Shown: positions 45,281 to 54,790, counted from the stretch's first letter. The stretch is DNA of 64,000 bases from Algibacter sp. L1A34 (GCF_009796805.1 NZ_CP047029.1:4354001-4418000), one strand, 5' to 3'. Translations and numbers: made by a program. Notes: a model not told the origin generated them from the sequence alone.

Positions 45281-45365
45281 TAAAAGGTATTAAAAACGAA
45301 TTTAGTTTTTAATTGATTAGTAAGACGTGTGTAAAGTCAAGTTATTACAATATTTTTGTTTTATT

Positions 45366-46152
45366 ATGAAAGATCAATCGAAAAAAATATCCAAAGCGGA
45401 ACTAAAAGAATTTTTAGACGCCAAGGTTTACGAGTTTAACAATCCGAAGTTTATTGATAGTGATCCAATACAAATTCCCCATCAATTTTCGAAAAAAGAA
45501 GATATTGAAATCGCTGGTTTTTTGGCTGCTACTATTGCTTGGGGAAACCGAAAGAGTATTATTAACAACGCCAATAAACTAATGAACTTATTGGATAATT
45601 CGCCTTTCGATTTTGTTTTAAATCACACAGAAAGTGATTTAGAAAAATTACTACCCTTTGTACACCGCACCTTTAATGGCGGCGATTGCGTGCAGTTTAT
45701 AAAATCTTTACAGCATATTTATAAAAACCATAATGGATTGGAAGCTATTTTTACTAAACATGCTGATGGTGCTTTTTTACAGACTTCCATTTCTGAATTT
45801 AAACGTGCTTTTTTTGAAGTTGATCATTTAAAACGAACAGAAAAACATGTGAGCGACCCCTTACGAAAATCGGCAGCCAAACGTATTAACATGTTTTTAC
45901 GTTGGATGGTGAGAAACGATAATACTGGCGTAGATTTTGGCATCTGGAAAAGCTTATCTCCTGCTCTATTATCTTGCCCTCTAGATGTACATTCTGGAAA
46001 TGTTGCTAGAAAAATTGGGTTTATTAAACCGAAAGCAAAATGATGCTAAAGCGCTTTTGGAATTAGACACGAGTTTAAGGGCATTGGATAAAAGCGATCC
46101 TGTAAAGTATGACTTTGCTCTTTTTGGCTTGGGAGTTTTTGAAGGGTTTTAG
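45366..46152 (+). pseudogene. TIGR02757-family gene with a frameshift
   Basis: The first frame (starting at MKDQSKK, 45366) gives a TIGR02757-like protein up to VARKIGF, then an early stop at 46043. The next frame from 46021 continues LLNRKQNDAKALLELDTSL and LDKSDPVKYDFALFGLGVFEGF to a stop at 46152, the normal C-terminus of the family. One extra T in GGGTTTATTA (about 46020) explains it; GGGTTATTA would restore the frame. Either a real broken gene or a sequencing error. Confidence 0.85.
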
Positions 46153-46596
46153 GGATTGATTTAAAATGTGTTTTGTTTAATGGTCTGAAGATTTTTAATA
46201 GAACATTTATAATATTATTGATTTTTTAGCTGTTTTTCCGTTCCTTTCTAAAAGAACATAAAGCATAGCGACAACACTAGCGTTAGGGATTGAACGGCGT
46301 GTTTGAAATCCTTTTTGCGAAAAAACTAAAACGGAACATTCTTGGTTGAACTGAATTTTAATAAAAATAGTAATTCTTAAAAAATTAAGAACGTTTCGCA
46401 AAAAGATTGAGTAGTGAAAGCCCGACCCTTTTCGGGTAACGCCAAAAAAAAAATTATTCCGTGAAACATTTTCTTTTTATATCTTCTTTGATTGATTAGT
46501 TTATAAAATCGAATTTCATCTTGTCGAAATAAATGGCTAACTTCGTTTAATCTCAATACATACACTCAAAGATAAACATAAAACAGCCAAATTATT
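46153..46596. other. Intergenic region holding repeat copy B
   Basis: No believable gene; two short frames here run through the structured repeat at 46280-46443. The remainder is AT-rich and must contain the promoter of the YHYH gene. Confidence 0.5.
46280..46443 (+). repeat. Structured dispersed repeat, copy B
   Basis: 5' GCGTTAGGGATTGAACGG and 3' GAGTAGTGAAAGCCCGACCC then TTTTCGGGTAACGCC. GCGTTA pairs with TAACGC. The inner stem is AATCCTTTTTGCGAAA with TTTCGCAAAAAGATT, unlike the GCTCC stem of copies A and D but in the same place. The loop between is about 75 nt longer. Confidence 0.8.
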
Positions 46597-47658
46597 ATGA
46601 TAAAAAATCAATATAATTTTTTAACATTAAGTTTAATATTAGTCAGCTTTTTGGCTTGTAAAAACAGTAGTTCTAACACTAAAACGGTTAATAAAGATAA
46701 AGTAACCATCTCGGTTAAAAGCGAAAATTTTCTGACGGGAGGGTTAGCTGAACCTATTTCGATAGAAAGTAGAACACTTTCTGATGGTTCTACTGCCGAT
46801 TGTTATAAAATAGTAGCAACAAGCACGCCAACAGACCATAATATGGGACCTTGGTGCCCTAGCAATGTTTCTGATGATGCTTCGGCGGGAGGTATTTGGT
46901 TAGATGATGGAAAGGTGTATGATGTGGATGGTGCTTTTGTAAAAAACTTAGCAACATTTTTTAAAGATGATACTTGGATGTTATACAACAGTGAAACTGG
47001 TGAAATCACAAAAACAAAAACGAAACAAGAGTGCCAAGAAGCTGCAAATCCAAATGTTGGAGCAGAATACCAAAATTATTGCGTAGAGTGTTTACCGGCT
47101 TATGTGGCAGATGTGCAACATACATATTATATTCCGGTTACTCCTAAAAAAGCTGTTTCGGCTTATGCCTTTTCAAAAGGTCCTGGTGGTAGAGGTCCTG
47201 GCGGACCGGGTGGTCCAGATGGTCACGAAAGACCAGAACGCCCTGAAGCAGGACACGAAAGACCGGAAGGTAATTCTGGAATGCCTTCTAGCAGAGGTTT
47301 AGCTTTTAACGGTGTTGTTTTTGATGCACCTGCTCCTGTAGATAATATTTTAAGTGCTTACACTTTGGCGCCTTTTGATGATGCTGGTGGACATATAAAC
47401 TTAGCGGCTGGTTATCACTACCATGCTGCAACTGGTATTTCTAAAAAAATAGAACAAGCCGACGGGCATGCTGCTATGATAGGTTATGCATTTGATGGTT
47501 ATGGAATTTTTGAAAACACAGATGCCAACGGAAAAGCGTACATAGATTTAGATGAATCTAGAGGTCATTACGACGAAACTAGAGGATATCATTATCATGT
47601 AGACGATGCTGGGAATAATAATTTTATAGATGGTTTACGCGGTGAATATGCTTTATAA
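46597..47658 (+). CDS. YHYH-domain lipoprotein, first copy
   Basis: 353 aa. Lipoprotein signal ending FLAC (Cys21). The body has the two YHYH-type elements AGYHYHAATG and RGYHYHVDDAG that define the YHYH domain (PF14240), with DGYGIFENTD and conserved Cys pairs (NYCVECLP). A Gly/Pro/Arg-rich linker (GGRGPGGPGGPDG then ERPERPE) separates the halves. Function unknown for the family; repeated His suggests metal binding. 70% or so identical by eye to the next gene, so a tandem duplicate. Confidence 0.78.
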   Translation: MIKNQYNFLTLSLILVSFLACKNSSSNTKTVNKDKVTISVKSENFLTGGLAEPISIESRTLSDGSTADCYKIVATSTPTDHNMGPWCPSNVSDDASAGGIWLDDGKVYDVDGAFVKNLATFFKDDTWMLYNSETGEITKTKTKQECQEAANPNVGAEYQNYCVECLPAYVADVQHTYYIPVTPKKAVSAYAFSKGPGGRGPGGPGGPDGHERPERPEAGHERPEGNSGMPSSRGLAFNGVVFDAPAPVDNILSAYTLAPFDDAGGHINLAAGYHYHAATGISKKIEQADGHAAMIGYAFDGYGIFENTDANGKAYIDLDESRGHYDETRGYHYHVDDAGNNNFIDGLRGEYAL

Positions 47659-47835
47659 GCAAAATAAATCTTTCATATTTTAATAAAAAATAAGACACTT
47701 ATTATTAAAATTGTTAGTCATAATAAATTTTAATCTTTTTAAAATAAAAACATTTTATCACAAGTTTTTTAAATAAAAGGCATCTAACATTTAAACCTTA
47801 TTATTATCTGAGGTATAAATAATCAAAAAAATATT

Positions 47836-48837
47836 ATGACAACAACTAAAATTCAAAATCTAGCATTAAGTTTTATTTTAGTAGCTTTTACCGCTTGTAG
47901 TGACGATGATTCCAACACCGATACAGAAACATCTACAGATGATGAAGTAACGGTATCGGTACAAAGTGACAACTTTCTTTCTGGTGGGCTATCTGAAGCT
48001 ATTTCTATTGAAAGCAGAACGCTCTCTGATGGTACAACTGCAGATTGCTACAAAATAGTAGTGACATCAACACCTACAGATCATGAAATGGGACCTTGGT
48101 GTCCAGATAATATTTCTGACGATGCTTCGGCTGGTGGTATTTGGTTAGAAGATGGTGAAGTTTTTGATGTAGATGGTGCTTTTGTTCAAAATTTAGCAAC
48201 CTTTTATAATGATGACACTTGGATGATGTATGATAGCGAAACAGGTGCAATAACGAAAACTTCTACTATAGAAGAATGCGAGGAAGCTGCAAACCCTAAT
48301 GTTGGAGCAGAATATGAGAATTATTGTGTAGAGTGTTTACCATCTTATGTTGCAGATATTACGCATACATATTATATTCCTGTAACTCCTAAAAAAGCGA
48401 CTACCGCATACGTATTTACAACAGGACTTGGTGGCGGTCCTGGTGGCGCTGTAAGTACTCTTCCTTCTAGTAGAGGTATAGCATTTAACGGTGTTGTTTT
48501 TGATGCGCCTGCTCCTACAGACAATATATTAGCAGCTTACACTTTAGCGCCTTTTGATGATGCTGGTGGACATATAAATCTAGCCGCAGGTTATCATTAT
48601 CACGCTGCTACGGGTCTTTCTACGACAATAGAACAAAGCGATGGCCATGCTGCTATGATTGGTTATGCTTTTGATGGTTATGGAATCTATGAAAATACGG
48701 ATGCTAGCGGAAATGAATATACAGATTTAGATGAATCTAGAGGTCATTACGACGAAACTAGAGGTTATCATTATCATGTAGATGAAGCTGGGAATAACAA
48801 TTTTATAGATGGTTTACGTGGTGAATATGCTTTATAA
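47836..48837 (+). CDS. YHYH-domain lipoprotein, second copy
   Basis: 333 aa with the same layout as its neighbour: lipoprotein signal ending TAC (Cys20) then SDDDSNTD acidic tail, YHYH motifs AGYHYHAATG and RGYHYHVDEAG, and identical ending RGEYAL. Its linker is short (GLGGGPGGAVS) in place of the long Gly/Pro/Arg stretch of the first copy. 178 nt after it and 10 nt ahead of the membrane-anchored partner. Confidence 0.78.
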   Translation: MTTTKIQNLALSFILVAFTACSDDDSNTDTETSTDDEVTVSVQSDNFLSGGLSEAISIESRTLSDGTTADCYKIVVTSTPTDHEMGPWCPDNISDDASAGGIWLEDGEVFDVDGAFVQNLATFYNDDTWMMYDSETGAITKTSTIEECEEAANPNVGAEYENYCVECLPSYVADITHTYYIPVTPKKATTAYVFTTGLGGGPGGAVSTLPSSRGIAFNGVVFDAPAPTDNILAAYTLAPFDDAGGHINLAAGYHYHAATGLSTTIEQSDGHAAMIGYAFDGYGIYENTDASGNEYTDLDESRGHYDETRGYHYHVDEAGNNNFIDGLRGEYAL

Positions 48838-48847
48838 AAAATCTAAA

Positions 48848-49462
48848 ATGAAGTTTTCCTTTATTATTATTTCAATGTTGGTGAGCCATTTTTTATTTGC
48901 TCACCAGCCTGATTTATCGAATGTTATTATTTCTAAAACAGATAATGGTCAAATTATTTTACAAATTAATAGTTCTTTAACCGCTTTTCAGCAAGAGGTT
49001 AATTACATTAATGGTGAAGGTGTTTACAAATCTCCAGAAGAGTTTCAAGACTTAGCTATAGCACATTTTAAAAATAGTTTTTCTATTGTTGTTAATGATA
49101 GAGATACGTTGCAGTTGAAGAACCCAAAGGTTTTCTTAGGTCATGAAACTAAATTAGTTGCCGAAATTATTGGTCTTCCTGACAAGGTAAACACAATTGA
49201 TTTAAAAAATGAATTATTTAAAGATATATATAATAGCCAATCTATTATTATCTTTTTAATAGATGAATTTCCGAAGCAAAAATTTACTTTAAATAAAGAT
49301 AATAATCATGAAATAAATTTAGAAAGCTTAAATGGAACTTGGCAACCGTTGAAAATGCAAAGCGCCGGTTTTAATTCTAATTATTTAATATTCCTCGTGA
49401 TTCTATTGGCTGCTAGTTTGCTCCTTTATTTTATTAGAAAGAGAAAAAAATTGAACGAATAA
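48848..49462 (+). CDS. Secreted protein with C-terminal membrane anchor
   Basis: 204 aa from ATG 48848, preferred over an upstream start at 48809 because it gives a clean signal peptide (KFSFIIISMLVSHFLFA, mature HQPDL). Beta-rich ectodomain, then a TM helix (about 175-193) and a basic tail FIRKRKKLNE. No family assigned. 10 nt after the second YHYH gene, so it is probably in the same operon. Confidence 0.6.
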   Translation: MKFSFIIISMLVSHFLFAHQPDLSNVIISKTDNGQIILQINSSLTAFQQEVNYINGEGVYKSPEEFQDLAIAHFKNSFSIVVNDRDTLQLKNPKVFLGHETKLVAEIIGLPDKVNTIDLKNELFKDIYNSQSIIIFLIDEFPKQKFTLNKDNNHEINLESLNGTWQPLKMQSAGFNSNYLIFLVILLAASLLLYFIRKRKKLNE

Positions 49463-49897
49463 ACTAATATATTTTTGATGTTTTGAATGAATTCTAATAC
49501 AATGACTTTGCAAACACACCAATTAGCTCTAAAATAGAATAACACTAGCAAGTACTTGCGTTAGGGATTGCAGTGAAAAACCCACAGTAAGACCAATGAT
49601 AATTGGGCTTGCGAGGATTTGTATCGGAAAGCCCGACCCTTTTCGGGTAACGCCAAAATTATTTTATTTATGTTTTTTAGAAAAGGATTAATTATAACTT
49701 GTACCGAGCCTAAATAAATTTTATTTCTTCGGAAAGTTTTATGTTAGAGCCTTGTTTACCATTAGAGTAAAAAAATATTTAGCTTGCTTTATAAAAAGTT
49801 CCAGTTAACTTAGTTCAATGCTGAATGTAAATATTAAAATAATTTTACATCATCGCATCAACAATAATTTAAAGATAGAACCTTAACATAAAATATC
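49463..49897. other. Intergenic region with repeat copy C
   Basis: Contains a structured repeat at 49558-49653 and otherwise AT-rich sequence; no gene seen. Confidence 0.5.
49558..49653 (+). repeat. Structured dispersed repeat, copy C
   Basis: GCGTTAGGGATTG at the 5' end, GGAAAGCCCGACCC and TTTTCGGGTAACGCC at the 3' end. The inner part differs entirely from other copies but still folds (AAGxCCAAT...ATTGGxCTT). The 5' flank AACACTAGC is shared with copy B. Confidence 0.75.
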
Positions 49898-49996
49898 ATG
49901 GCAAAAAGTAAAGATGCAAAGAAGAACGTAAAAAAAGAAGCGACTAAAACCCCTAAGGAGAAAAAAGAAGAAAAGAGACTTAAGAAGTCTAAATAA
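49898..49996 (+). CDS. Lysine-rich 32-aa protein
   Basis: Short ORF starting MAKSKDAKKNVKKEAT and ending LKKSK, made almost only of Lys, Glu, Ala and Thr; strongly basic and unlikely to fold alone. I think similar short proteins exist in flavobacteria, which would argue for a real gene, but I cannot verify. Nucleic-acid binding is the obvious guess. Confidence 0.5.
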   Translation: MAKSKDAKKNVKKEATKTPKEKKEEKRLKKSK

Positions 49997-50029
49997 GATT
50001 GCTTAAAACTGAATATTTTTTATAAAAAA

Positions 50030-50064
50030 ACCTGACAAGTATCGTTAAACAATAGCTGTCAGGT
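50030..50064 (-). terminator. Terminator after the FKBP gene
   Basis: ACCTGACA / TGTCAGGT perfect stem with a 19-nt loop, followed on the minus strand by seven T. 41 nt past the FKBP stop; it may also end transcription of the 32-aa ORF. Confidence 0.7.
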
Positions 50065-50104
50065 CATTAAAAACAAAGTGTTTGTTTTATTTTTTAATTT
50101 CTAT

Positions 50105-50539
50105 TTATTTAATCTCTAACACTTCTAGATCAAAAATAAGTTCTTTACCAGCTAAAGGATGGTTGCCATCTATAACAACACTTTCTTCTTTAACTTCCAC
50201 AACAACTAAATTCATTTCTTGTCCATCTGGAGTTTTAGAAACTAAGCCCATACCAACTTCTGGAGCCATATCTTGAGGAAGTTCGCTTTTATTAACTTCT
50301 TGTATTAAATTTGGATTAACATCACCATATGCTTCTTCTTTAGCAATTGTAATGGTTTTTTTCTCGTTCAACTTCATGTCGATCAATCCTTTTTCGAAGC
50401 CAGGTATTATTTGTCCTTGACCTAAAGTAAATTCTATTGGCTCTCTGCCTTCTCCTACAGAACTATCAAAAATTTGTCCGTCAGATAATTTACCTGTATA
50501 ATTTACTTTTACTGTGTTGTTCTCTTTTACTTGACTCAT
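50105..50539 (-). CDS. FKBP-type peptidyl-prolyl isomerase, SlyD-like
   Basis: 144 aa, no signal peptide. N-terminal FKBP half domain with VKVNYTGKLSDGQIFDSS and IEFTLGQGQIIPGFEKGL, the insert-in-flap region about 70-120 (EEAYGDVNP, DGNHPLAGKELIFDLEV), as in SlyD. Catalyses proline isomerisation and can act as a chaperone. The His-rich metal tail of enterobacterial SlyD is absent. Confidence 0.88.
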   Translation of the reverse strand: MSQVKENNTVKVNYTGKLSDGQIFDSSVGEGREPIEFTLGQGQIIPGFEKGLIDMKLNEKKTITIAKEEAYGDVNPNLIQEVNKSELPQDMAPEVGMGLVSKTPDGQEMNLVVVEVKEESVVIDGNHPLAGKELIFDLEVLEIK

Positions 50540-50987
50540 ACTATAATTACTTAATTTTTAAAAATATTCTTTGCATAATTCTTACACAGTAAATATTTTA
50601 ATTTAAACTTACTTCACCCTTAGCCGCCAAAATCAAGCCAAAAACTTAAAAAGAACAAAAAGACCGTTTACAAACTACTTATTTTAAGTGTTTAAAATAA
50701 AAAAATAACGTTCTATCCCTTTAATAACAAGAAATACAAGTTTTGGTGATGTAATTAAAAAATAACGACAAAAAATGAAAACTAAATCAGTAAATATGTC
50801 AGTTAGCATAAAAACAGAGAACATATTTGTGTCAATTTTATTAAAAACGCCTAATTTCTATAGTCTTTTATCACCTTCTTTTTCGAACTCCTTTTTTATT
50901 AATATTGTAATACTTGCCCTTAATTTGTACCGAGAGTTCTATATTAGTAACTTAAAACGAATATATCTTTAAATTAAAATATATAAT
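50540..50987. other. Intergenic region without clear gene
   Basis: 448-bp AT-rich stretch between the FKBP gene and a small membrane protein. An open frame at 50775-50972 lacks any recognisable pattern and is not called. No repeat or hairpin noted. Confidence 0.35.
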
Positions 50988-51323
50988 ATGTTAGCACTAG
51001 TTTTAATGTATTGGATTGGTAAATATTTTTACAAATTGGCCGAAGAATATAACAAAAGCCCTTGGGGTTTTGCAATTTTAGGAATTGTGGTTTATTACGG
51101 TGCTATTGTATTATCGGGTTTAATAGTAGGCATTTTTATGGCATTGACATCTCCGGAGACTTTAGATAATTTTAATGAAACTTTATTAAGCTTTTTATTG
51201 CTTCCTTTTGGTATTTTAAGCTGTTATTTATTGTATAAATATTTAGAAAAAACTTGGAAGAAAAACACTCCAGATCCTGTTGAATTAATTGATGAAATTG
51301 GTAAACCAAATGAAATTTCTTAG
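50988..51323 (+). CDS. Small membrane protein, 111 aa
   Basis: Three hydrophobic segments (about 2-14, 25-48 and 65-82) and a Lys-rich C-terminal tail. Begins MLALVLMYWIGKYFYKLAEEYNK. No family recognised. Confidence 0.55.
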   Translation: MLALVLMYWIGKYFYKLAEEYNKSPWGFAILGIVVYYGAIVLSGLIVGIFMALTSPETLDNFNETLLSFLLLPFGILSCYLLYKYLEKTWKKNTPDPVELIDEIGKPNEIS

Positions 51324-51408
51324 ATGCTTTAGGTTTTAAGAGTTTGAGCTAATTTAATTTGTATTGTTTCTAAAAAATAATTATCGAGAAATATTAAATG
51401 TGTTTAAA

Positions 51409-51861
51409 ATGAAAATATTAAGAACCAATTCTGAAAATAAAGACTTTATAAAACTTGTAAAGCTATTAGATTTAGATTTGGCGATAAGAGATGGTGAAGA
51501 CCATTCTTTTTACGCTCAGTTTAACAAAACTGATAGTATTAAACATGTAATCGTTGTTTATAAAAACAACATCCCTTTAGGTTGTGGAGCAATAAAGGAA
51601 TACGATAATAACGCGATGGAAATTAAACGTATGTTTACCTCTATTGAAAGCCGAGGTAAAGGCATTGCGTCCCTTATTCTTAATGAATTAGAAAAATGGG
51701 CCAGAGAATTATTGTATAAAAAATGTATTTTAGAAACGGGAATTAAACAACCAGAAGCTATTGGTCTTTATGAAAAAAATGGTTATAAATTAATACCTAA
51801 TTATGGTCAATATGCAAATATTGAGAATAGTAAATGTTTTGAAAAAGTAATTATAAAATGA
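51409..51861 (+). CDS. GNAT-family N-acetyltransferase
   Basis: 150 aa from ATG 51409, preferred over 51364 because the GNAT fold begins there. Acetyl-CoA-binding motif A as EIKRMFTSIESRGKGIASLIL (R-G-K-G-I-A matches the pyrophosphate loop Q/RxxGxG/A), then GLYEKNGYKLI near the end. The acetyl acceptor is unknown. Confidence 0.82.
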   Translation: MKILRTNSENKDFIKLVKLLDLDLAIRDGEDHSFYAQFNKTDSIKHVIVVYKNNIPLGCGAIKEYDNNAMEIKRMFTSIESRGKGIASLILNELEKWARELLYKKCILETGIKQPEAIGLYEKNGYKLIPNYGQYANIENSKCFEKVIIK

Positions 51862-51877
51862 ATATTCGTAAAAAATA

Positions 51878-52453
51878 ATGACTAATACATTTAGAATAAC
51901 AATAACGACTTTGCTTTTAATAGCCTTTAATTGCCTGGTTACCAGTTGCGATTATCAAGAAGAAGAAACTATTGATAAAACGAGCATAATATTACCTAAC
52001 GGAAAACATATAGTTGTAGAAAAAACAAATACAGAAAGTACTGCTATAGGTGTTTTTTCCAATCATAATTATGGTACAACGCATAGGTTTACTTATAAGT
52101 TTTCTATAGATCAAGATCGTATTGATTGGGATGGAGGCAGTGGTGAACCTAAAAACATAACTTTTTGTAAAGACACCACATATATTCGTTATCTAAAAGA
52201 GAAAACAATAACAACTAATTATACCGACTCTTTAACGCAGGAAACCGAGCGACATCAACGTAACGAAATACAAGAGTTTTTTCAAAAACACATTGATAAA
52301 CGTTACTTTTTTAAACTTTTAGGAAGTGATTATTGGGTAGATATTCCTTTAGAACATTATACGTCTATAAGTAACGAATGTGAAGAATACCAAATCCCGA
52401 ATGATGAGGAATTAGCTTTACCATCTATGAAAAATGATGATTTTAAAGAATAA
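51878..52453 (+). CDS. Hypothetical lipoprotein, 191 aa
   Basis: Signal peptide ending VTSC (Cys24) followed by acidic DYQEEE. Mature domain with alternating strands and an alpha helix; ends in ELALPSMKNDDFKE. No family recognised. 16 nt after the GNAT gene, likely in the same transcript. Confidence 0.55.
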   Translation: MTNTFRITITTLLLIAFNCLVTSCDYQEEETIDKTSIILPNGKHIVVEKTNTESTAIGVFSNHNYGTTHRFTYKFSIDQDRIDWDGGSGEPKNITFCKDTTYIRYLKEKTITTNYTDSLTQETERHQRNEIQEFFQKHIDKRYFFKLLGSDYWVDIPLEHYTSISNECEEYQIPNDEELALPSMKNDDFKE

Positions 52454-52477
52454 GGTTTAACACCAAAATCTCTTCTT

Positions 52478-52966
52478 TTAGAAAACATCTAGAATAGCAT
52501 CTAATTCGTCACAATATTTATTATCGTTACTACAAAGTATACTCAAGGTTTCAATCATTAACTGGTTTAATTCTTTGTTTTCTGAGTTAATGTTATATGC
52601 TAGTTTAAACTCAGAATACGCCATTTTAATTTGATTAGTTCTTAATCGGTTTTCACCTGAATTCACTAAAAAATTAAAAGCTTCCAAATTCTTGAAATTT
52701 GTAATTTTAATAATTCGCTGAGACTGTTTATTTGAATAATCTACAAAATGATTAAAAGTAAATACTGATAGAATTAAAAAACTAAAAACAACCGTTAAAA
52801 GTCCGTTTAGTTTTTTGTTTTCTTTTATACTCGGCTTTAAAATGAATGTTCTTGAATATTTAGGCAGCGCTGTAAAGGATTTTAAACGCTCTTTTTTGAA
52901 CATCTTTTTTTGAGGATCTCTAGAGTAAATCCACTTTTGTAAACCCAAACCCATATAGCCACCCAT
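52478..52966 (-). CDS. Membrane-anchored hypothetical protein, 162 aa
   Basis: Begins MGGYMGLGLQKWIYSRDPQKK, has a single TM helix at about 54-72, then a helical, Asn/Lys-rich periplasmic part with TPR-like pattern (AYSEFKLAYNINSENKEL). No family recognised. Convergent with the lipoprotein gene, and upstream of the terminator at 53027. Confidence 0.5.
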   Translation of the reverse strand: MGGYMGLGLQKWIYSRDPQKKMFKKERLKSFTALPKYSRTFILKPSIKENKKLNGLLTVVFSFLILSVFTFNHFVDYSNKQSQRIIKITNFKNLEAFNFLVNSGENRLRTNQIKMAYSEFKLAYNINSENKELNQLMIETLSILCSNDNKYCDELDAILDVF

Positions 52967-53026
52967 AATATTTCTTTATTATATAGGTAGAGATTAAGAA
53001 GTAAATGTTACAGCTTTTTTCAAAAA

Positions 53027-53060
53027 AAAACCTTCCAGAATAAATAATCTGAAAGGTTTT
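53027..53060 (-). terminator. Terminator after the 573-aa gene
   Basis: AAAACCTTCC pairs with GAAAGGTTTT (one mismatch), closed by AGA/TCT pairing in the loop; a T run follows on the minus strand. Confidence 0.65.
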
Positions 53061-53068
53061 GAAAGCTT

Positions 53069-54790
53069 CTATTTAGATGCTGCTTTTAAAGAATCTATCT
53101 CTTTTTGCAGTTGTTTAATTTCTAATACTTTTTTCTGCTCTTGTAACTGTTTTAATAACTCGTCGTTAGAAATCACAGGCTTTATAGAATCTGTAGGCTG
53201 CTGCACAACAGCATCAATCTGTTTAGTTTCTTCTACAAAATACTTCCCAATGCCTTCACTAGATCTCCAAGCTTCGTTAAGCTGATCGTAAACCGTTTTA
53301 TCCCATTGACTCGGGTGTTTTACATCTATCCAAACAACATCACGATACTCACTATCTACTAAAGCTAAATCTGGAGTTGCAGAACCATCGAAATTATTAG
53401 AGTCTTCACGAATAGCCGAAATAGTCCCTAAGAAAAACATACGACGACGCCCTGCTATATCCTTTATATATGGACGAAATTCTACAGGTTTATTAACAGA
53501 CCAATCGAATTCTTTTCGAGATTCAATAACTTTTAAAGGCATAGCAGAAACACCTGCATAACCTTGTTTTTTAGAAGCATGATCGTAATAATAAAAAGCA
53601 TCGCTACCATCGGCAGGAATAAAAACACTATACATTAAACTCGTACGCTCATTCCCCACAGGCTCTAAACCAAACCAATGATAAAGACCGCTGTATGCAC
53701 CTGTTTTAGTATCCGTGAAATTAAAATCGGTTACATAAGGTTGCTTATTTTGATCGTCTGTTAAATTCGGGATTTTAACGGCAGTTTCCATATTCCAAGG
53801 TAACGGATCACTAAAACCTCCTAAGAACTTTAAAGATTCTGCTTGTAACCGTGATACCTTTTCGGCTAAAGTATTTTGACCAATTAAGTACGGATGATCT
53901 TTCATTTCCTCCGGACTTACATAAGTACCTTTCCCTATTAAAATACGCTCAAGATAATCGTTCATGTCGTGCTCTCCACTATCAATTACCATAACACCAC
54001 CAAAGGTTGGATATGGAAATAAAAAGCCTTTCCATTTAATTAAACTCACCACTTCTACCCATTTACCAGCGTCGTTTTTCATGTAATAAGTATCACTAGG
54101 CTCTAAGGTAAATAGTTGAAAAATATTGAAACGCTGAACAACAGCATTGTAGGTGTTTCGACTAAATTTAAGAGATTCTCCAATAGAAAATGTTACAGGA
54201 ATACGATTCTCACTCGAAAAACGTGGGAATGGTGTGGTACTCGATACAGCAAAAACTTCCTCAGTATTATCGGTCATTCCTTGCCATCTGTATTTTTCAG
54301 TTGGTTGAATGGCCATCGTCCATTTATTTTCTTTCCCAATACGAACTAAATGAGGCAAAGAAACATCTTTAGTTTCTCCAACACTTTCATTCGCCATAGA
54401 ATACACGTTGCGCATAGGTTGAATGCGCTCATTTTGAGTTAATGGTAATTCGTTTATTTCAATACGATTTAAATGATTAAATACGTTATAAGTTTTCATG
54501 TATTCGTACATTTTAAACTGCCAACCAACAATGTATAATGCACCGAAGAACACTATTAAAACACCTAGCATAACTAATCTACCAAATGTACTTGTAGAGT
54601 TTCTAAACTTTCGCAAGCCTAAAAACAAAACAACTACACTTAACAAAATAACGAAAATGTACTTTCTAACAAATAGTAAAGCTGGCTGGTAGTCGTCACG
54701 CAACACAAACAATGCAATAAGTAAAATTAAGAACGCAATTATGGTTACTCTTTTTTGCTTTTTTCCTTTATTCCAATAATTTTTAATCAT
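53069..54790 (-). CDS. Large membrane protein, 573 aa, unknown function
   Basis: Three N-terminal TM helices (about 16-33, 42-60 and 70-92), then a large periplasmic domain (from about 110) with many aromatic residues (for example VEVVSLIKWKGFLFPYPTFGG, and AGRRRMFFLGTISA), and a helical C-terminal tail (LKQLQEQKKVLEIKQLQKEI) that may form a coiled coil. No family recognised. Last gene of the minus-strand cluster that includes an AAA+ ATPase, separated by 113 nt from the 172-aa gene. Confidence 0.6.
   Translation of the reverse strand: MIKNYWNKGKKQKRVTIIAFLILLIALFVLRDDYQPALLFVRKYIFVILLSVVVLFLGLRKFRNSTSTFGRLVMLGVLIVFFGALYIVGWQFKMYEYMKTYNVFNHLNRIEINELPLTQNERIQPMRNVYSMANESVGETKDVSLPHLVRIGKENKWTMAIQPTEKYRWQGMTDNTEEVFAVSSTTPFPRFSSENRIPVTFSIGESLKFSRNTYNAVVQRFNIFQLFTLEPSDTYYMKNDAGKWVEVVSLIKWKGFLFPYPTFGGVMVIDSGEHDMNDYLERILIGKGTYVSPEEMKDHPYLIGQNTLAEKVSRLQAESLKFLGGFSDPLPWNMETAVKIPNLTDDQNKQPYVTDFNFTDTKTGAYSGLYHWFGLEPVGNERTSLMYSVFIPADGSDAFYYYDHASKKQGYAGVSAMPLKVIESRKEFDWSVNKPVEFRPYIKDIAGRRRMFFLGTISAIREDSNNFDGSATPDLALVDSEYRDVVWIDVKHPSQWDKTVYDQLNEAWRSSEGIGKYFVEETKQIDAVVQQPTDSIKPVISNDELLKQLQEQKKVLEIKQLQKEIDSLKAASK

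Noticed and set aside
46280-46443. Integron attC sites as an explanation of the repeats with GTTAG/TAAC ends
   Set aside because: The ends are in the wrong orientation (GCGTTA at the 5' side, TAACGC at the 3' side), no integrase or cassettes are seen, and the conserved interior GTGAAAGCCCGACCC does not fit attC.
46207-46565. Two overlapping frames of 64 and 62 aa on the minus strand
   Set aside because: They read through repeat copy B and its flanks; no codon pattern or motif supports coding.
50775-50972. 65-aa open frame on the plus strand
   Set aside because: Low-complexity Ser/Ile/Asn-rich translation, no motif, no operon context; kept as intergenic.
54116-54692. Several 60-77 aa plus-strand frames opposite the 573-aa gene
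   Set aside because: Shadows of the real minus-strand gene; no independent support.
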